Position numbers and translations under genes: made by a program
Shown here: positions 1 to 9,073 of the stretch, one piece after another
How the letters are laid out: each line of letters begins with the position of its first letter
Numbering within the stretch: the first letter of the stretch is position 1
The notes under the pieces: generated by a model
Databases searched by the model: none
The model's input: only the letters and a program-made list of their open reading frames with translations
What the model was told of the DNA's origin: nothing
Assembly (NCBI RefSeq): GCF_003086795.1
Contig: NZ_CP026003.1
Coordinates: 3,460,579-3,524,578 of the forward strand
Origin: Stenotrophomonas sp. SAU14A_NAIMI4_5
GTDB lineage: Bacteria; Pseudomonadota; Gammaproteobacteria; Xanthomonadales; Xanthomonadaceae
Direction: 5' to 3'
Length of the DNA stretch: 64,000 nt

Positions 1-212
1 AGCGCATCCAGCGCCTCAGTCAGGCGCTCGCGCAGCACCGGCACGTTCACGCCGGCCTGGGCCAGCAACGGGCGCGTGCTGCCGCCCTGCTGGTCCAGCA
101 GCGCGCTGAACAGGTGAGCAGGTTCGATGATGCTGTTGTCGCGGCCCACGGCCAGCGACTGCGCGTCGGCCAGCGCCTGCTGGAAACGCGAGGTGAGCTT
201 GTCCATCCGCAT
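1..212 (-). CDS. clpB: ClpB disaggregase, N-terminal part only (runs off the window)
   Basis: Reverse-strand translation from 212 gives [20 protein letters not shown] followed by a stretch with [14 protein letters not shown], the N-terminal Clp repeat domain of ClpB. ClpB is the hexameric AAA+ ATPase that resolubilises aggregated proteins with DnaK. Only about 70 residues are in the window, and both ATPase domains lie before base 1. The start at 212 is chosen over the in-frame ATG at 206 because GAGG sits 7 nt upstream of it and MRxDKLT is the usual family start. A heat-shock-type promoter lies about 50 nt upstream. The family call is near certain; nothing can be said about the rest of the gene. 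Confidence 0.95.
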   Translation of the reverse strand, partial: MRMDKLTSRFQQALADAQSLAVGRDNSIIEPAHLFSALLDQQGGSTRPLLAQAGVNVPVLRERLTEALDA

Positions 213-261
213 TGCGAATCCTCATCGGTCATCAGTGCCGGCCGCGCCGGCGATGCAGGGA

Positions 262-289
262 AGATGCGGTTGCCCCACCCGGTTTCAAG
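262..289 (-). promoter_or_regulatory. Sigma-32 (heat-shock) promoter for clpB
   Basis: On the minus strand CTTGAAA (289-283) is followed after 13 nt by CCGCATCT (269-262). The RpoH consensus is CTTGAAA, 11-16 nt, CCCCATNT, so the -35 is perfect and the -10 has one or two mismatches. The predicted transcript would start near 255, about 43 nt before the clpB start codon. clpB is a classical RpoH target. Confidence 0.8.
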
Positions 290-441
290 GGTGGCTGCGA
301 CTGCACCGTGGGGTCGGTCAGCCTGCGGCAAGCATGCGCCTGCGGCCGTGGGCAGCGCGTTGATCCCGCGCAATCCGTGCGCAGGGGCTGGCACCCGGCA
401 CCCGCCGATGCCATACTTGCGAATCCTTCTCATTTCGATCC

Positions 442-957
442 ATGCGCGACCGCGCCTTCCGCATGCACGCACACGACGAGCAACTCGGCACGCTGTACCG
501 CGACCACCACCGGTGGCTGCAGGGCTGGCTGAGCGGCCGCGTAGGCAATCGCGATGTAGCCGATGACCTCACCCAGGACACCTTCGCGCGCCTGCTGCAG
601 GGCCGCGATCTGGCCGCGCTGCGCGAGCCGCGCGCGTTCCTGACCACCGTGGCGCGCGGGCTGGCCGCCAACTGGTTCCGCCGCCAGGCACTGGAACGCG
701 CCTACCTGGAGTACCTGGCGCAGTTCCCCGAACCGGTGCTGCCCTCGCTGGAGGAGCAGGCACTGGTGCGCGAAGCGCTGCAGCAGATCGACGCGATGCT
801 CGATGGGCTGCCGGCGATGGCGCGCCGCGTGTTCCTGCTGGCGCAGTTCGATGGCCTGCGCTACGAGGCCATCAGCGCGCAGCTGGGGCTGTCACTGTCC
901 ACGGTGAAGCGGCACATGAAGCGCGCACTGATGGGCTGCCTGGCGCACGCCTGCTGA
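442..957 (+). CDS. ECF RNA polymerase sigma factor, FecI type
   Basis: The 171-residue protein has the region-2 pattern of FecI-like ECF sigma factors (LYRDHHRWLQGWL, then DVADDLTQDTFARLL) and a region-4 helix-turn-helix near the end (LRYEAISAQLGLSLSTVKRH). Such factors switch on an adjacent outer-membrane receptor gene when the cognate anti-sigma factor relays a substrate signal. The stop codon is 2 nt before the FecR-type gene, so the two are co-transcribed. An in-frame ATG at 463 is an alternative start, and neither start has a good ribosome site. A TTCTCATT stretch at 427-434 resembles half of a Fur box, which would fit iron control, but this is weak. Confidence 0.9.
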   Translation: MRDRAFRMHAHDEQLGTLYRDHHRWLQGWLSGRVGNRDVADDLTQDTFARLLQGRDLAALREPRAFLTTVARGLAANWFRRQALERAYLEYLAQFPEPVLPSLEEQALVREALQQIDAMLDGLPAMARRVFLLAQFDGLRYEAISAQLGLSLSTVKRHMKRALMGCLAHAC

Positions 958-959
958 GC

Positions 960-1928
960 ATGGGCATCGATGCTGCAGGCGAGCGGGCGCTGCCGCCCCG
1001 GGTGCTGGAACAGGCCGCCGACTGGCTGATGCGCCTGCACGAGGATGGCAGTGCCGTGCAGCGCGCGCAGTGGCAGCGCTGGCACGATGTCGACCCCGAC
1101 CATGCGCGTGCCTGGCAGCGTGCCGAACGGCTGCTGGCGCTGAGTGGCCAGGTACCCCCTGCCCTCGCCCACGGCGCGCTGCAGCGCCCCGCATCGCCAG
1201 GACGCCGCGCTGTGCTGCGCAGCATCGCCGCCCTGCTGGTCGCGCCGCTGGGTGGCTGGCTGGCCTGGCGCCTGTACGACGGTGCCGCCTGGGATGCCAG
1301 CGTGCGCACCGCCGTGGGCGAACGCCGCCGCCACATGCTGGACGATGGCAGTGTGCTGCAGCTGGACACCGACACCGCCGTGGACATCGCCTTCGATGGC
1401 CAGCAGCGCCTGCTGCGGCTGCGGCGCGGGCAGGTGCTGGTGGAGACCGCGGCCGATCCACGGCAGCCTGCGCGGCCGTTCCTCGTTGCTACGCCGCAGG
1501 GCATGCTGCAGGCACTCGGCACCCGCTTCAGCGTTCGCCTGTTCAGCGAGGACGCGCTTCTGGTGGTGCAGCAGGGGGCAGTGCGCATCGACATCGGCAC
1601 GCTGCAGCGCCGGGTTGATGCCGGGCAGCAGCAACGCTGGAGCCGGCAATCACTGCCCGCACCGCAGCCGGCCAGCGCCGGCACCGACGCATGGACCCAC
1701 GGCATGCTGGTGGCCGATGCCCTGCCACTGCAGCAACTGGTGCAGGAACTGGGCCGCTATCACCGCCGCTGGCTGCGCGTGGATCCAGCCATCGCCGCAC
1801 TCCCCGTGTCCGGTGCCTACCCGCTGGATGATCTTGATCGCAGCCTGTCGATGATCGCGACGACCTACGCTGTGCAGGTCCAGCCGGGCCTGTGGACCCA
1901 GCTGCGCCCCGCCGCCACGCGCGGATGA
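960..1928 (+). CDS. FecR-type anti-sigma factor / transmembrane sensor
   Basis: The 322-residue protein has an N-terminal DUF4880-like helical region with WxxxDPxHxxAW-type residues (about 15-60) that would bind the sigma factor. A single membrane segment lies near residues 80-105 (LRSIAALLVAPLGGWLAW). The periplasmic FecR domain follows, with the typical GERRRHMLDDGSVLQLDTDT and ATPQGMLQALGTRFSVR stretches. It should hold the upstream ECF factor and receive a signal from the receptor encoded next. Gene order sigma, anti-sigma, receptor matches the fec paradigm. The start at 960 is 2 nt after the sigma stop, consistent with translational coupling. Confidence 0.9.
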   Translation: MGIDAAGERALPPRVLEQAADWLMRLHEDGSAVQRAQWQRWHDVDPDHARAWQRAERLLALSGQVPPALAHGALQRPASPGRRAVLRSIAALLVAPLGGWLAWRLYDGAAWDASVRTAVGERRRHMLDDGSVLQLDTDTAVDIAFDGQQRLLRLRRGQVLVETAADPRQPARPFLVATPQGMLQALGTRFSVRLFSEDALLVVQQGAVRIDIGTLQRRVDAGQQQRWSRQSLPAPQPASAGTDAWTHGMLVADALPLQQLVQELGRYHRRWLRVDPAIAALPVSGAYPLDDLDRSLSMIATTYAVQVQPGLWTQLRPAATRG

Positions 1929-1986
1929 CACTTTTTCCTGTTTCGGGTGGCAGAGGGAGTGAAACCCTTTATTCCTCCCGATCCCC

Positions 1987-4755
1987 ATGCCCATGAATTC
2001 CAACCACCTACGCGTGAGCCTGCTGGCCGCCGCCCTCGTTGCCACGCCCGTATTCGCCCAGACCACAGCTGACGCGCCTGCGGCAGCACCTGCCACAGCC
2101 GGGCCGCTGGGCAGCGCGTTGAGCACCTTCGCCGCCGAACGCGGGGTTGCCCTGTCCTTTGACCCTGCGCTGACCCGTGGCCGCCAGGCCGCACCGGCGG
2201 CGGCAGGGCTGGATGTGGACGCCGGCTTTGCCGCGCTGCTGCAGGGCAGCGGCCTGCGCGCAGTTCGCCGCGAAGACGGCAGCTACACCCTGCGCCGCGC
2301 CACCACCACTCGCCAGACCCAGCCGCTGCGCGTGGGCGGTGCCGACGGGCGGGTTGCCCTGCCACGCGCCCTGCCCTACGGCCAGGGCGTGACGCTGGAC
2401 GCCGATGCGCTGGACGCTCAGGTGAAGGGCAACGGTGATATCGCCACGGCCCTGCGCAGCAATCCGGCCGTGCAGTTCAGTGATTCCAACAGCAGCAGCC
2501 GCAACATGGGCGAGATCCGCCCGGATGATTTCAGCATCAACGGCGCGCCGTACTACCAGAACCTGTTCCTGCTGGACGGCGCGACCATCAACAACGATAT
2601 CGATCCGGCCTTCAACGCAGCCGGCACCGGCAACCCCAACAACGCGGTGGACGTGCCCAGCGCGGCACAGGGCATCGCCGTGGATGTGGACCTGCTCGAA
2701 TCGCTGACGGTCTACGACGCCAACGTGCCCGCAGCGTACGGCGGCTTCACCGGCGGCGTGGTCGATGCGCGCAGCCGCACGGCCAGCGATGGCCTGCATG
2801 GCAAGGTCTGGATGCGCATGGCCCGGTCGGCCTGGGACCAGATCATCGCAAACGACGCACAGGCTGAAACCTACGCCGAATCGGCCACGTATGCCTACCA
2901 GCCGCAGTACGACAAGTATCGCGTGGGCGCGCGCCTGGAGGGCCGCACCTCGTTCGGGCTGGGCATCATCGGCACGGTCACCCGCACCCACTCGGACATT
3001 CCGCTGCGCGCCTATTCCGCCGGCCGCGACTCTGCCGGTGATGACGTCAACCAGAAGACCCAGACACGCGAGAACACCAGCGCCAGCGTCGCCCTGGACT
3101 GGAAGAACGACGACGGGCTGGAACTGGGCGCGAGCTTTTCCTATGCGCCCACCGATGACCGCTACTACATCATGAACGGCCGCGATTCCTGGTTCGACAT
3201 CAAATCCGGCGGCCCCACCGCCAGCCTACGTGCCAACTGGAGCCACGGCGCCTGGACCCTGCGCAACACGATCAATTACAGCAACGTGGAATCCTCGCGC
3301 CGCAGTGACCTGGACTACATGCGCAACTGGTCCAGCTCAGAGGAATTCAACTGGAGCCCGACCCCGATCAGCTCTGAAGGCAGCTATGGCAACGTCGACC
3401 AGAACGATCGCCGCATTGGCTACCGGGCAGTGGTCGACCGCGACGCATTCACCATCGGGCGCACCGAACACGCCGTGCAGTTCGGCCTGGGCGTGCAGCA
3501 CCGCGACGGCAGCTATGAGCGCCTGAACGATCATTCGGTGTATCTGTCCACGGCGGTTACCAGCAGTTGCAGGCTTTCCGACGGCACCATCGATACGTTC
3601 TCGTGCTCGCTTTCGCCGCTGCGGGCCGGCGGCGCCGGGCAGTACTTCAAGCAGCAGCAGCTTTACCACGCGGGCAAGTTCGAGGTCAGCGGCGAAGAGT
3701 ACGAAGCCTGGCTGCAGGATGACATCCGGGTGGGCAACTGGAACATCCGTCCTGGCCTGCGCCTGGACCGCAACAACGTCTGGAGCCAGACCAACCTGTC
3801 CCCGCGCCTGGCCGTTTCCTGGGATGTGCTCGGCGACCAGCGCACGACCGTCAATGCCGGCGTGAACCGCTACTACGGCCGCAGCTTCTACAGCTACCTG
3901 CTGCGCGATGGCCGTGAGCGCCTGCGCGAAACGCTGGTGCGCAGCAAGGCATCGACCACGTGGGCCGATGCCACGCGCACCACCAACGTGTCGAGCAACC
4001 GCCTGAGCGACGTCGACTCGCCCTATACCGATGAATGGACGCTGGGCCTGGACCAGCGTGTCGCCGGCCTGATTTTCAACCTGAAGTACGTCAATCGTGC
4101 GACCCGCAAGGACATCCTGCGCCGCAAGGTCGACGGCCCTGACCGTGCGCTCTACAACCTCAACACCTATGAATACACCAACGAAGGCCGTAGCGACGCG
4201 GAGATCTGGACCCTGTCGGTAGCTTCACAGCGGCCTTGGGAAGTGCTCGGCACGCGCAACAGCTTCCAGCTTTCGGCCGACCACACCGACGTCAAGCGCA
4301 ACTACAACAGCTACGAAGACACCGATGACATGTTCGAACTGGTACGCCTGGACGGCAAGCTGATGTACCGCTACGAACTGCCGGCCACGCAGTTCCTGCG
4401 CCCGTGGAGCGCTCGCCTGAGCACCCGCACAGAGATTCCCGCACTCGGCCTCAGCTGGAACAACTTCTTCCGCTACCGCGCCGGCTACGAAGGCTTCTCC
4501 ACCGGTGCATCGCAGACCATCGACGGCATCACTGCCCCCAACCTCACCAGCCGCAGTTTCTCCGGTACCTGGACCTGGGATGCCAACCTTGAATATCGCC
4601 TTGCACTTCCGCGCGAGCAGGAAGCCTACGCACGCATCGAGGTACAGAACGTGCTCAATCGCAGCAACCTGACGACCGCCACCTCGACCTCGACCAGCGC
4701 GATGTTCTACGAACCCGGCCGCAGCTTCTGGCTGGAGCTGGGCTACTCGTTCTGA
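1987..4755 (+). CDS. TonB-dependent outer-membrane receptor with STN signalling domain
   Basis: The 922-residue protein starts with a signal peptide ending near VFAQ (about residue 25). A secretin/TonB short N-terminal (STN) domain follows (GPLGSALSTFAAERGVALSF to about residue 105); this is the part that signals to FecR in transducing receptors. A plug domain (FLLDGATINND) and a long beta-barrel follow, ending in LELGYSF with a terminal phenylalanine, as expected for BamA-inserted barrels. The STN domain together with the upstream sigma/anti-sigma pair makes this a self-inducing transporter. The substrate is unknown; iron chelates are the usual guess. A second ATG at 1993 is possible. Confidence 0.88.
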   Translation: MPMNSNHLRVSLLAAALVATPVFAQTTADAPAAAPATAGPLGSALSTFAAERGVALSFDPALTRGRQAAPAAAGLDVDAGFAALLQGSGLRAVRREDGSYTLRRATTTRQTQPLRVGGADGRVALPRALPYGQGVTLDADALDAQVKGNGDIATALRSNPAVQFSDSNSSSRNMGEIRPDDFSINGAPYYQNLFLLDGATINNDIDPAFNAAGTGNPNNAVDVPSAAQGIAVDVDLLESLTVYDANVPAAYGGFTGGVVDARSRTASDGLHGKVWMRMARSAWDQIIANDAQAETYAESATYAYQPQYDKYRVGARLEGRTSFGLGIIGTVTRTHSDIPLRAYSAGRDSAGDDVNQKTQTRENTSASVALDWKNDDGLELGASFSYAPTDDRYYIMNGRDSWFDIKSGGPTASLRANWSHGAWTLRNTINYSNVESSRRSDLDYMRNWSSSEEFNWSPTPISSEGSYGNVDQNDRRIGYRAVVDRDAFTIGRTEHAVQFGLGVQHRDGSYERLNDHSVYLSTAVTSSCRLSDGTIDTFSCSLSPLRAGGAGQYFKQQQLYHAGKFEVSGEEYEAWLQDDIRVGNWNIRPGLRLDRNNVWSQTNLSPRLAVSWDVLGDQRTTVNAGVNRYYGRSFYSYLLRDGRERLRETLVRSKASTTWADATRTTNVSSNRLSDVDSPYTDEWTLGLDQRVAGLIFNLKYVNRATRKDILRRKVDGPDRALYNLNTYEYTNEGRSDAEIWTLSVASQRPWEVLGTRNSFQLSADHTDVKRNYNSYEDTDDMFELVRLDGKLMYRYELPATQFLRPWSARLSTRTEIPALGLSWNNFFRYRAGYEGFSTGASQTIDGITAPNLTSRSFSGTWTWDANLEYRLALPREQEAYARIEVQNVLNRSNLTTATSTSTSAMFYEPGRSFWLELGYSF

Positions 4756-4761
4756 GTCTGC

Positions 4762-4785
4762 GGCCCGGCGGCAACCTGCCGGGCC
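4762..4785. other. GC-rich hairpin between receptor and peroxidase genes
   Basis: GGCCCGGC and its perfect complement GCCGGGCC are separated by 8 nt, 7 nt after the receptor stop codon. There is no T-tract, so it may be an mRNA-processing or partial-termination structure that lowers expression of the downstream peroxidase gene, rather than a strict terminator. Confidence 0.4.
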
Positions 4786-4792
4786 ACTGCCG

Positions 4793-5920
4793 ATGAAACG
4801 TCCGCACCCACTGCGCCTGGCCTTCCCCCTCGCTGCCCTGTTGCTGGGCAGCGCGGGCGGGCCTGCGCCTGCGCAGGACACGCCCTGCCCGGACGTGCTG
4901 CCCGCACGCCCGGACAGCGCCTGCCTACGCGCGCTCTACAGCAGCCCCAGCACGCGCTGGCCCGCGCCGGAGGTCGAGCCCGGTGTGGCCTGGCAGGAAC
5001 TGGCGCCGCTGCCGGCACCGGTGGATCCTGCAGACAATCCATCGACGCCGGCCAAGGTCGCGCTGGGGCGTCGGCTGTTCTTCGATCCGGTGTTGTCGAA
5101 GTCGCGGCAACTGGCCTGTGCCAGCTGCCACGACCCGGATCTGGGCTGGGCCGATGGCCGCCGGGTGTCGTTCGGCCACGACCGCCAGGCCGGCCGTCGC
5201 AACGCGCCCAGCGTGGCCGCCAGCGCGCATGTGACGCCTCTGTTCTGGGATGGCCGCGCCGCCACGCTGGAAGACCAGGCGCTGCATCCCATCGCTGATC
5301 CCATCGAAATGGGCTTCACCGCCCAGGGCGCCGTGCGCCGCCTGCGCCGCGATCCGTCCTACCGCCGTGAGTTCAACGAGGTGTTCGCGCAGCCGCGCAT
5401 CGATGCCGCCCAGCTCAGCCAGGCCATCGCCGCCTTCGAGCGCAGCCTGTCGCCGCGCAGCAGCCGCTTTGATCGTTTCCTGCGTGGCAATGCGAGTGCA
5501 CTGGACGATGCCCAGCTGCGTGGCCTGCACCTGTTCCGCACACAGGCCGGCTGCATGAACTGCCACAACGGCGCGGCGCTGACCGACAACGGCTTCCACA
5601 ATCTCGGCCTGCACTTCCACGGTCGCCCTCGGCAGGATCTGGGCCGCTACGAGATCACCGGTGATCCGGCCGACAGCGGCCGCTTCCGCACGCCCACGCT
5701 GCGTGGCGTGGCCAACACCGCGCCCTACATGCACAACGGGTTGATCCCGCGCCTGTCGGGCGTGCTGGCGTTCTACAACGTGGGCGGCGCGCGCCCGCGG
5801 GCACCGGCCTCGCCGCCACCGGGTGCGGCGCCGTTCCCGGAGCCTGATCCGCTGCTGCGGCCGCGCGGGCTGAGCCGTCAGGATCTGCAGGACATCGAAG
5901 CGTTCCTGCAGACCCTGTAG
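4793..5920 (+). CDS. Di-heme cytochrome c peroxidase / MauG family protein
   Basis: The 375-residue exported protein has a signal peptide ending around PAPAQ. Two CxxCH haem-binding sites are visible, CASCH (about residue 108) and CMNCH (about residue 255). Family-typical stretches include KVALGRRLFFDPVLS, NAPSVAASAH, FWDGRAATLEDQAL and FRTPTLRGVANTAPYMHNG. Members either reduce hydrogen peroxide in the periplasm or, like MauG and MbnH, oxidise amino acids in partner proteins. It starts 37 nt after the receptor gene, so it may belong to the same sigma-controlled unit and act on the imported ligand. That functional link is inference; the family call is firm. Confidence 0.88.
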   Translation: MKRPHPLRLAFPLAALLLGSAGGPAPAQDTPCPDVLPARPDSACLRALYSSPSTRWPAPEVEPGVAWQELAPLPAPVDPADNPSTPAKVALGRRLFFDPVLSKSRQLACASCHDPDLGWADGRRVSFGHDRQAGRRNAPSVAASAHVTPLFWDGRAATLEDQALHPIADPIEMGFTAQGAVRRLRRDPSYRREFNEVFAQPRIDAAQLSQAIAAFERSLSPRSSRFDRFLRGNASALDDAQLRGLHLFRTQAGCMNCHNGAALTDNGFHNLGLHFHGRPRQDLGRYEITGDPADSGRFRTPTLRGVANTAPYMHNGLIPRLSGVLAFYNVGGARPRAPASPPPGAAPFPEPDPLLRPRGLSRQDLQDIEAFLQTL

Positions 5921-5927
5921 CGAACGA

Positions 5928-7280
5928 TCAGCCGCCGGCGGGCGCTGCGGCAACCGGCTTCGGCGGCAGCAATGGCGACGCCGGTGCAACGGCTACCGGG
6001 CAACCATAGGTACCGGCAACGTCCATATACAGGCTGTAGCGCTGGGTCGCGGCAAAGCCCACCCGCCAGTCCGGGTTGAACAGGGGATTCGGCCCCGGTG
6101 CCAGGCCCATGTCCAGCGGCAGGTTCAGTACTTCCCCGCCGATCATCACCGGTGTCGTGACCTCGATGTACTCGATGTCTTCGCTGCCATCGGTGGTGAT
6201 CACGTTCTTGCGCCGTATCGCTGCGGCTGGCGGTGTTGCGGGCAGCACGCCGCGTGCCTGGAAGGCGCCGTTGAAGCCGGTATCCACCTTGACCAGCACG
6301 TTCTGCTTGCCGGCGCGGATCGGATAACGGACATCGTACGCATCACCCCACAGCGTCGACAGTGTGGCCATCCGCCGCGTGCATGGCACTGGGGTGGATG
6401 GGGCCTGGATCACCAGCGCGTCCTTGTCGATGCGCACCCGGCCCAGCGCGCGCAGCACGTCCAGACCGATGCGAGGCAGGTCGTCCTGGCCCAGCACCGC
6501 GAACGAGACATCGCGTACCGCCACGCCGCCGATGTCCAGCTCGACCGGCGCCGCCAGTGCATACAGCTGGCCGGGCTTGCCATCGACCGCCATGAAACCT
6601 TCGGTGAGCTTCAGCCCCAGCTCGGCCGCCAGCGCACGCCCGATGCGCGAATGCGCCGCGCCGCTGTCCAGGTGCACGCGCAGCTCGCGCTCACCGGCCG
6701 CGGTGCGCAGCTTCAGGCTCAGCGTCGGCAGTTCGTTGTTCAACTGCAGGGGAACACTGATGTCGCTGGCAGGCGATTGCGCCGCCATGGCATTGCGCGG
6801 CCAGGCGGTAAACCGTTCGAAATGGGGTTCGCTGACGCCGGCCAGGTGGATGTCGCCCACCTGGCGTTTCAGCATCGGCCGGATATCACGCTCCAGCAGC
6901 GTACGTACCTGCAGCATCTGCGTTGCCCAACCGGCGATATCGCCCTGCAGGAGCAGGTTGCCGGCCAACGTGGACGAACACAGGTATTCGACCCCCTTCA
7001 CATTGTCGGCCGGTTCGTTGGCCACGCCTTTCAGGCACTCCTGGGCCGCCTGGCTGGAGCGGTCCAGCTCACCGCGCACGCGGTAGAAACCGGCCTGGCC
7101 CAGCTTGCCCTTCACACCCGGCGCCTTGCCCAGGTTCTGCAGCGCGCCCAGTTCGGCAAGGCGCACGCTACGCGTGTAGCGATAGGGATCGCTCAGTTCG
7201 CCATCGCGCGTGTCCACGGCCGCAGCCGATGCCACTGCCGTGGCGAACAACGCACTCACTCCCAACCACACTGGATGCAT
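5928..7280 (-). CDS. Exported retropepsin-like aspartyl protease family protein
   Basis: The 450-residue protein has a signal peptide ending near ASAAAV. Two retropepsin-like motifs are visible: VHLDSGAAHSRIG (about residue 205) with a following hydrophobic stretch GLKLTEGF, and KVDTGFNGAFQARG (about residue 340). A paired D-S/T-G layout suggests two pepsin-like lobes in one chain, or one active and one decayed site. The first 180 residues look helical and TPR-like. GGAGT lies 7 nt before the ATG at 7280. It converges on the peroxidase gene, with only 7 nt between the two stop codons. Substrate and role are unknown. Confidence 0.75.
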   Translation of the reverse strand: MHPVWLGVSALFATAVASAAAVDTRDGELSDPYRYTRSVRLAELGALQNLGKAPGVKGKLGQAGFYRVRGELDRSSQAAQECLKGVANEPADNVKGVEYLCSSTLAGNLLLQGDIAGWATQMLQVRTLLERDIRPMLKRQVGDIHLAGVSEPHFERFTAWPRNAMAAQSPASDISVPLQLNNELPTLSLKLRTAAGERELRVHLDSGAAHSRIGRALAAELGLKLTEGFMAVDGKPGQLYALAAPVELDIGGVAVRDVSFAVLGQDDLPRIGLDVLRALGRVRIDKDALVIQAPSTPVPCTRRMATLSTLWGDAYDVRYPIRAGKQNVLVKVDTGFNGAFQARGVLPATPPAAAIRRKNVITTDGSEDIEYIEVTTPVMIGGEVLNLPLDMGLAPGPNPLFNPDWRVGFAATQRYSLYMDVAGTYGCPVAVAPASPLLPPKPVAAAPAGG

Positions 7281-7347
7281 CGAGGTTACTCCTGTCTACC
7301 CGATCCCGACCCTATCACGCTGGCGATGACATCTTCCCCTCCGGCGA

Positions 7348-8172
7348 TCAGCCGCGTGTGATCGAACTGCGGATCGCGCGCAACTGCTGCTTCACCGCGC
7401 GCTCCTGCGTCGCATCCAGGCGCAGCAGGGCCTTCTGCCCCACCGAGCGCGACTGCAGATCCGGATCGACAAAGCGATAGCGGCCCCGCTCATCACGCAC
7501 CACGGCCAGCGGTCGCGCCGGTTCCGGGGTTTCCAGCAGATGATCGATCACCGCCACCAGACGGTCGTTGAAATAGCCCTGCGGCCGCCCAAGGTCGACG
7601 TAGGCCTGCTGGATGAGCGGATAGAAGCGCTTGTACGCCGTGCCCGCCGCTGCCGGATCGAGCGCGGTGAACGCCTGCACGTAGGGCGCATAGCGCGCCG
7701 CGTTGCCTGCGGCGATCTGCTCGCCCTTCCCTCCGGCGTCCACCTGCAGGCTGCCGGGCAGCGGCCGCGTGGCCAGCGCAGACGGTGGCACGCTGGTCTT
7801 GTCCAGGTTGTCCACGTGGGTGACCAGGCGTTGGATCAGGTGGTCACGCAGCAACAGGGCCAGTCCACCTTCGCCATTGAACAGGCCACTCAGCGCGGTC
7901 CATGCTGCGGTATCACTGTCTTCCATCTTCGGCAGCGCGGGGTCGGCTGCAGCGTCGGTGTCCAGCGGATGCTGGATGGCCGGTGTCGACGACGCGGGTT
8001 CAGCGGTGGGCGCTGCAGGTGGCGCTGCCGTCGAAGGTGCGGCCGCCTGGGTGGGCACCTCCACGCGATCAGCCAGGTCCTGCCACTGATCGCGGAACAA
8101 CCACGCGCCCGCACCGCCTACCACCACCACGCCCAGTACCCAGGGCCACACTGCCTTTCCACTCTTCTGCAT
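7348..8172 (-). CDS. DUF3014 family membrane-anchored protein
   Basis: The 274-residue protein has an N-terminal membrane anchor at about residues 8-26 (VWPWVLGVVVVGGAGAWLF), then a low-complexity Ala/Pro/Thr linker to about residue 70. A conserved globular domain follows, with LLRDHLIQRLVTHVDNLDKT and YKRFYPLIQQAYVDLG, which I recognise as DUF3014. The domain is expected to sit in the periplasm. GAGG lies upstream of the ATG at 8172, which is preferred over the immediately adjacent codons. It follows the protease-family gene downstream by 67 nt on the same strand. No biochemical function is known to me for this family. Confidence 0.75.
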   Translation of the reverse strand: MQKSGKAVWPWVLGVVVVGGAGAWLFRDQWQDLADRVEVPTQAAAPSTAAPPAAPTAEPASSTPAIQHPLDTDAAADPALPKMEDSDTAAWTALSGLFNGEGGLALLLRDHLIQRLVTHVDNLDKTSVPPSALATRPLPGSLQVDAGGKGEQIAAGNAARYAPYVQAFTALDPAAAGTAYKRFYPLIQQAYVDLGRPQGYFNDRLVAVIDHLLETPEPARPLAVVRDERGRYRFVDPDLQSRSVGQKALLRLDATQERAVKQQLRAIRSSITRG

Positions 8173-8336
8173 GATGCAGTACCTCGTTTTTCACGTGCAC
8201 GACCCGAGTATGACCCGCTTCACCGCAGGCGGTTCCCCCGCTGTTTGGCCTGCGTTGTGCTTGGCATGAACGCCATGCTCACGCCTGCTTTGCGCGCGAC
8301 ACGCGAGGCTGCAGGAAATTCTTCGCGGAGATCGAC

Positions 8337-9047
8337 ATGCACTACGCGCTGTATTACTGGACCGGCATCCAGGGCCGTGGCGAGTTCGTACGTCTGGCAT
8401 TGGAAGATGCCGGTGCCGCGTACGAGGACATGGCACGCATCCACGGCGATGCAGTGATGGAGCCGTTCCTGCGCGGCCAGACCGAGGGCGGCCAGCCCTT
8501 CGCACCACCGTTTCTGAAGGCGGGCCGGCAGGTGATCGCGCAGGTCGCGGCGATCCTGGATTTCCTCGGCCCCACGCTGGATCTGGTGCCGCAGGCTGCT
8601 TCACGGCGGATGCAGGCCCTGCAGCTGCAGTTGACCATCGCCGATCTGGTGGCGGAAGTGCACGACACCCATCATCCGATTGCCGCATCGAAGTACTACG
8701 AAGACCAGAAGGCCGAGGCCAAGGCGCGCGCCACGGCGATGCGCAGCGAGCGCCTGCCGAAATTCCTCGGCTACTTCGAACAGGTGATCGAGGCCAACGG
8801 TGGCCGCCACCCGCTGCGCGAGCACTCCTATGTGGATCTCTCGCTGTTCCAGCTGCTGAGCGGGCTGGATTACATGTTCCCGAAGCGGATGCAGGCGCTG
8901 GCACCCACCCTGCCCCTGCTGCGGGCGCTGCAGGAGCGGGTGGCGAAGCGGCCGAACATCGCCGCGTATCTCGCGTCGGAGCGGCGGCTGGCGTTCAACA
9001 CCAACGGCATCTTCCGCCATTATCCCGAGCTGGATCGCGAGACCTGA
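8337..9047 (+). CDS. Glutathione S-transferase family protein
   Basis: The 236-residue protein begins with a thioredoxin-like GST N-terminal domain (YALYYWTGIQGRGEFVRLAL, residues 3-22), where Tyr6 or Tyr7 would be the catalytic tyrosine of the alpha/mu/sigma-like groups. An all-helical C-terminal domain with YVDLSLFQLLSGLDYMFP follows. Sigma-class-like bacterial GSTs of this kind conjugate glutathione to electrophiles or act as peroxidases in the cytoplasm. It stands alone, with the DUF3014 gene diverging upstream and the permease gene converging downstream. The specific substrate cannot be read from sequence. Confidence 0.85.
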   Translation: MHYALYYWTGIQGRGEFVRLALEDAGAAYEDMARIHGDAVMEPFLRGQTEGGQPFAPPFLKAGRQVIAQVAAILDFLGPTLDLVPQAASRRMQALQLQLTIADLVAEVHDTHHPIAASKYYEDQKAEAKARATAMRSERLPKFLGYFEQVIEANGGRHPLREHSYVDLSLFQLLSGLDYMFPKRMQALAPTLPLLRALQERVAKRPNIAAYLASERRLAFNTNGIFRHYPELDRET

Positions 9048-9068
9048 CGCCGGGCCATGCCCGGCGTC
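9046..9068. terminator. Hairpin between convergent GST and permease genes
   Basis: A perfect 10-bp stem (GACGCCGGGC / GCCCGGCGTC) around a CAT loop overlaps the GST stop codon and ends 5 nt before the permease stop. The symmetric stem fits a bidirectional stop for two convergent genes. It resembles the palindromic core of the GTAG repeats, but no GTAG head is present. Confidence 0.5.
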
Positions 9069-9073
9069 CCCCG

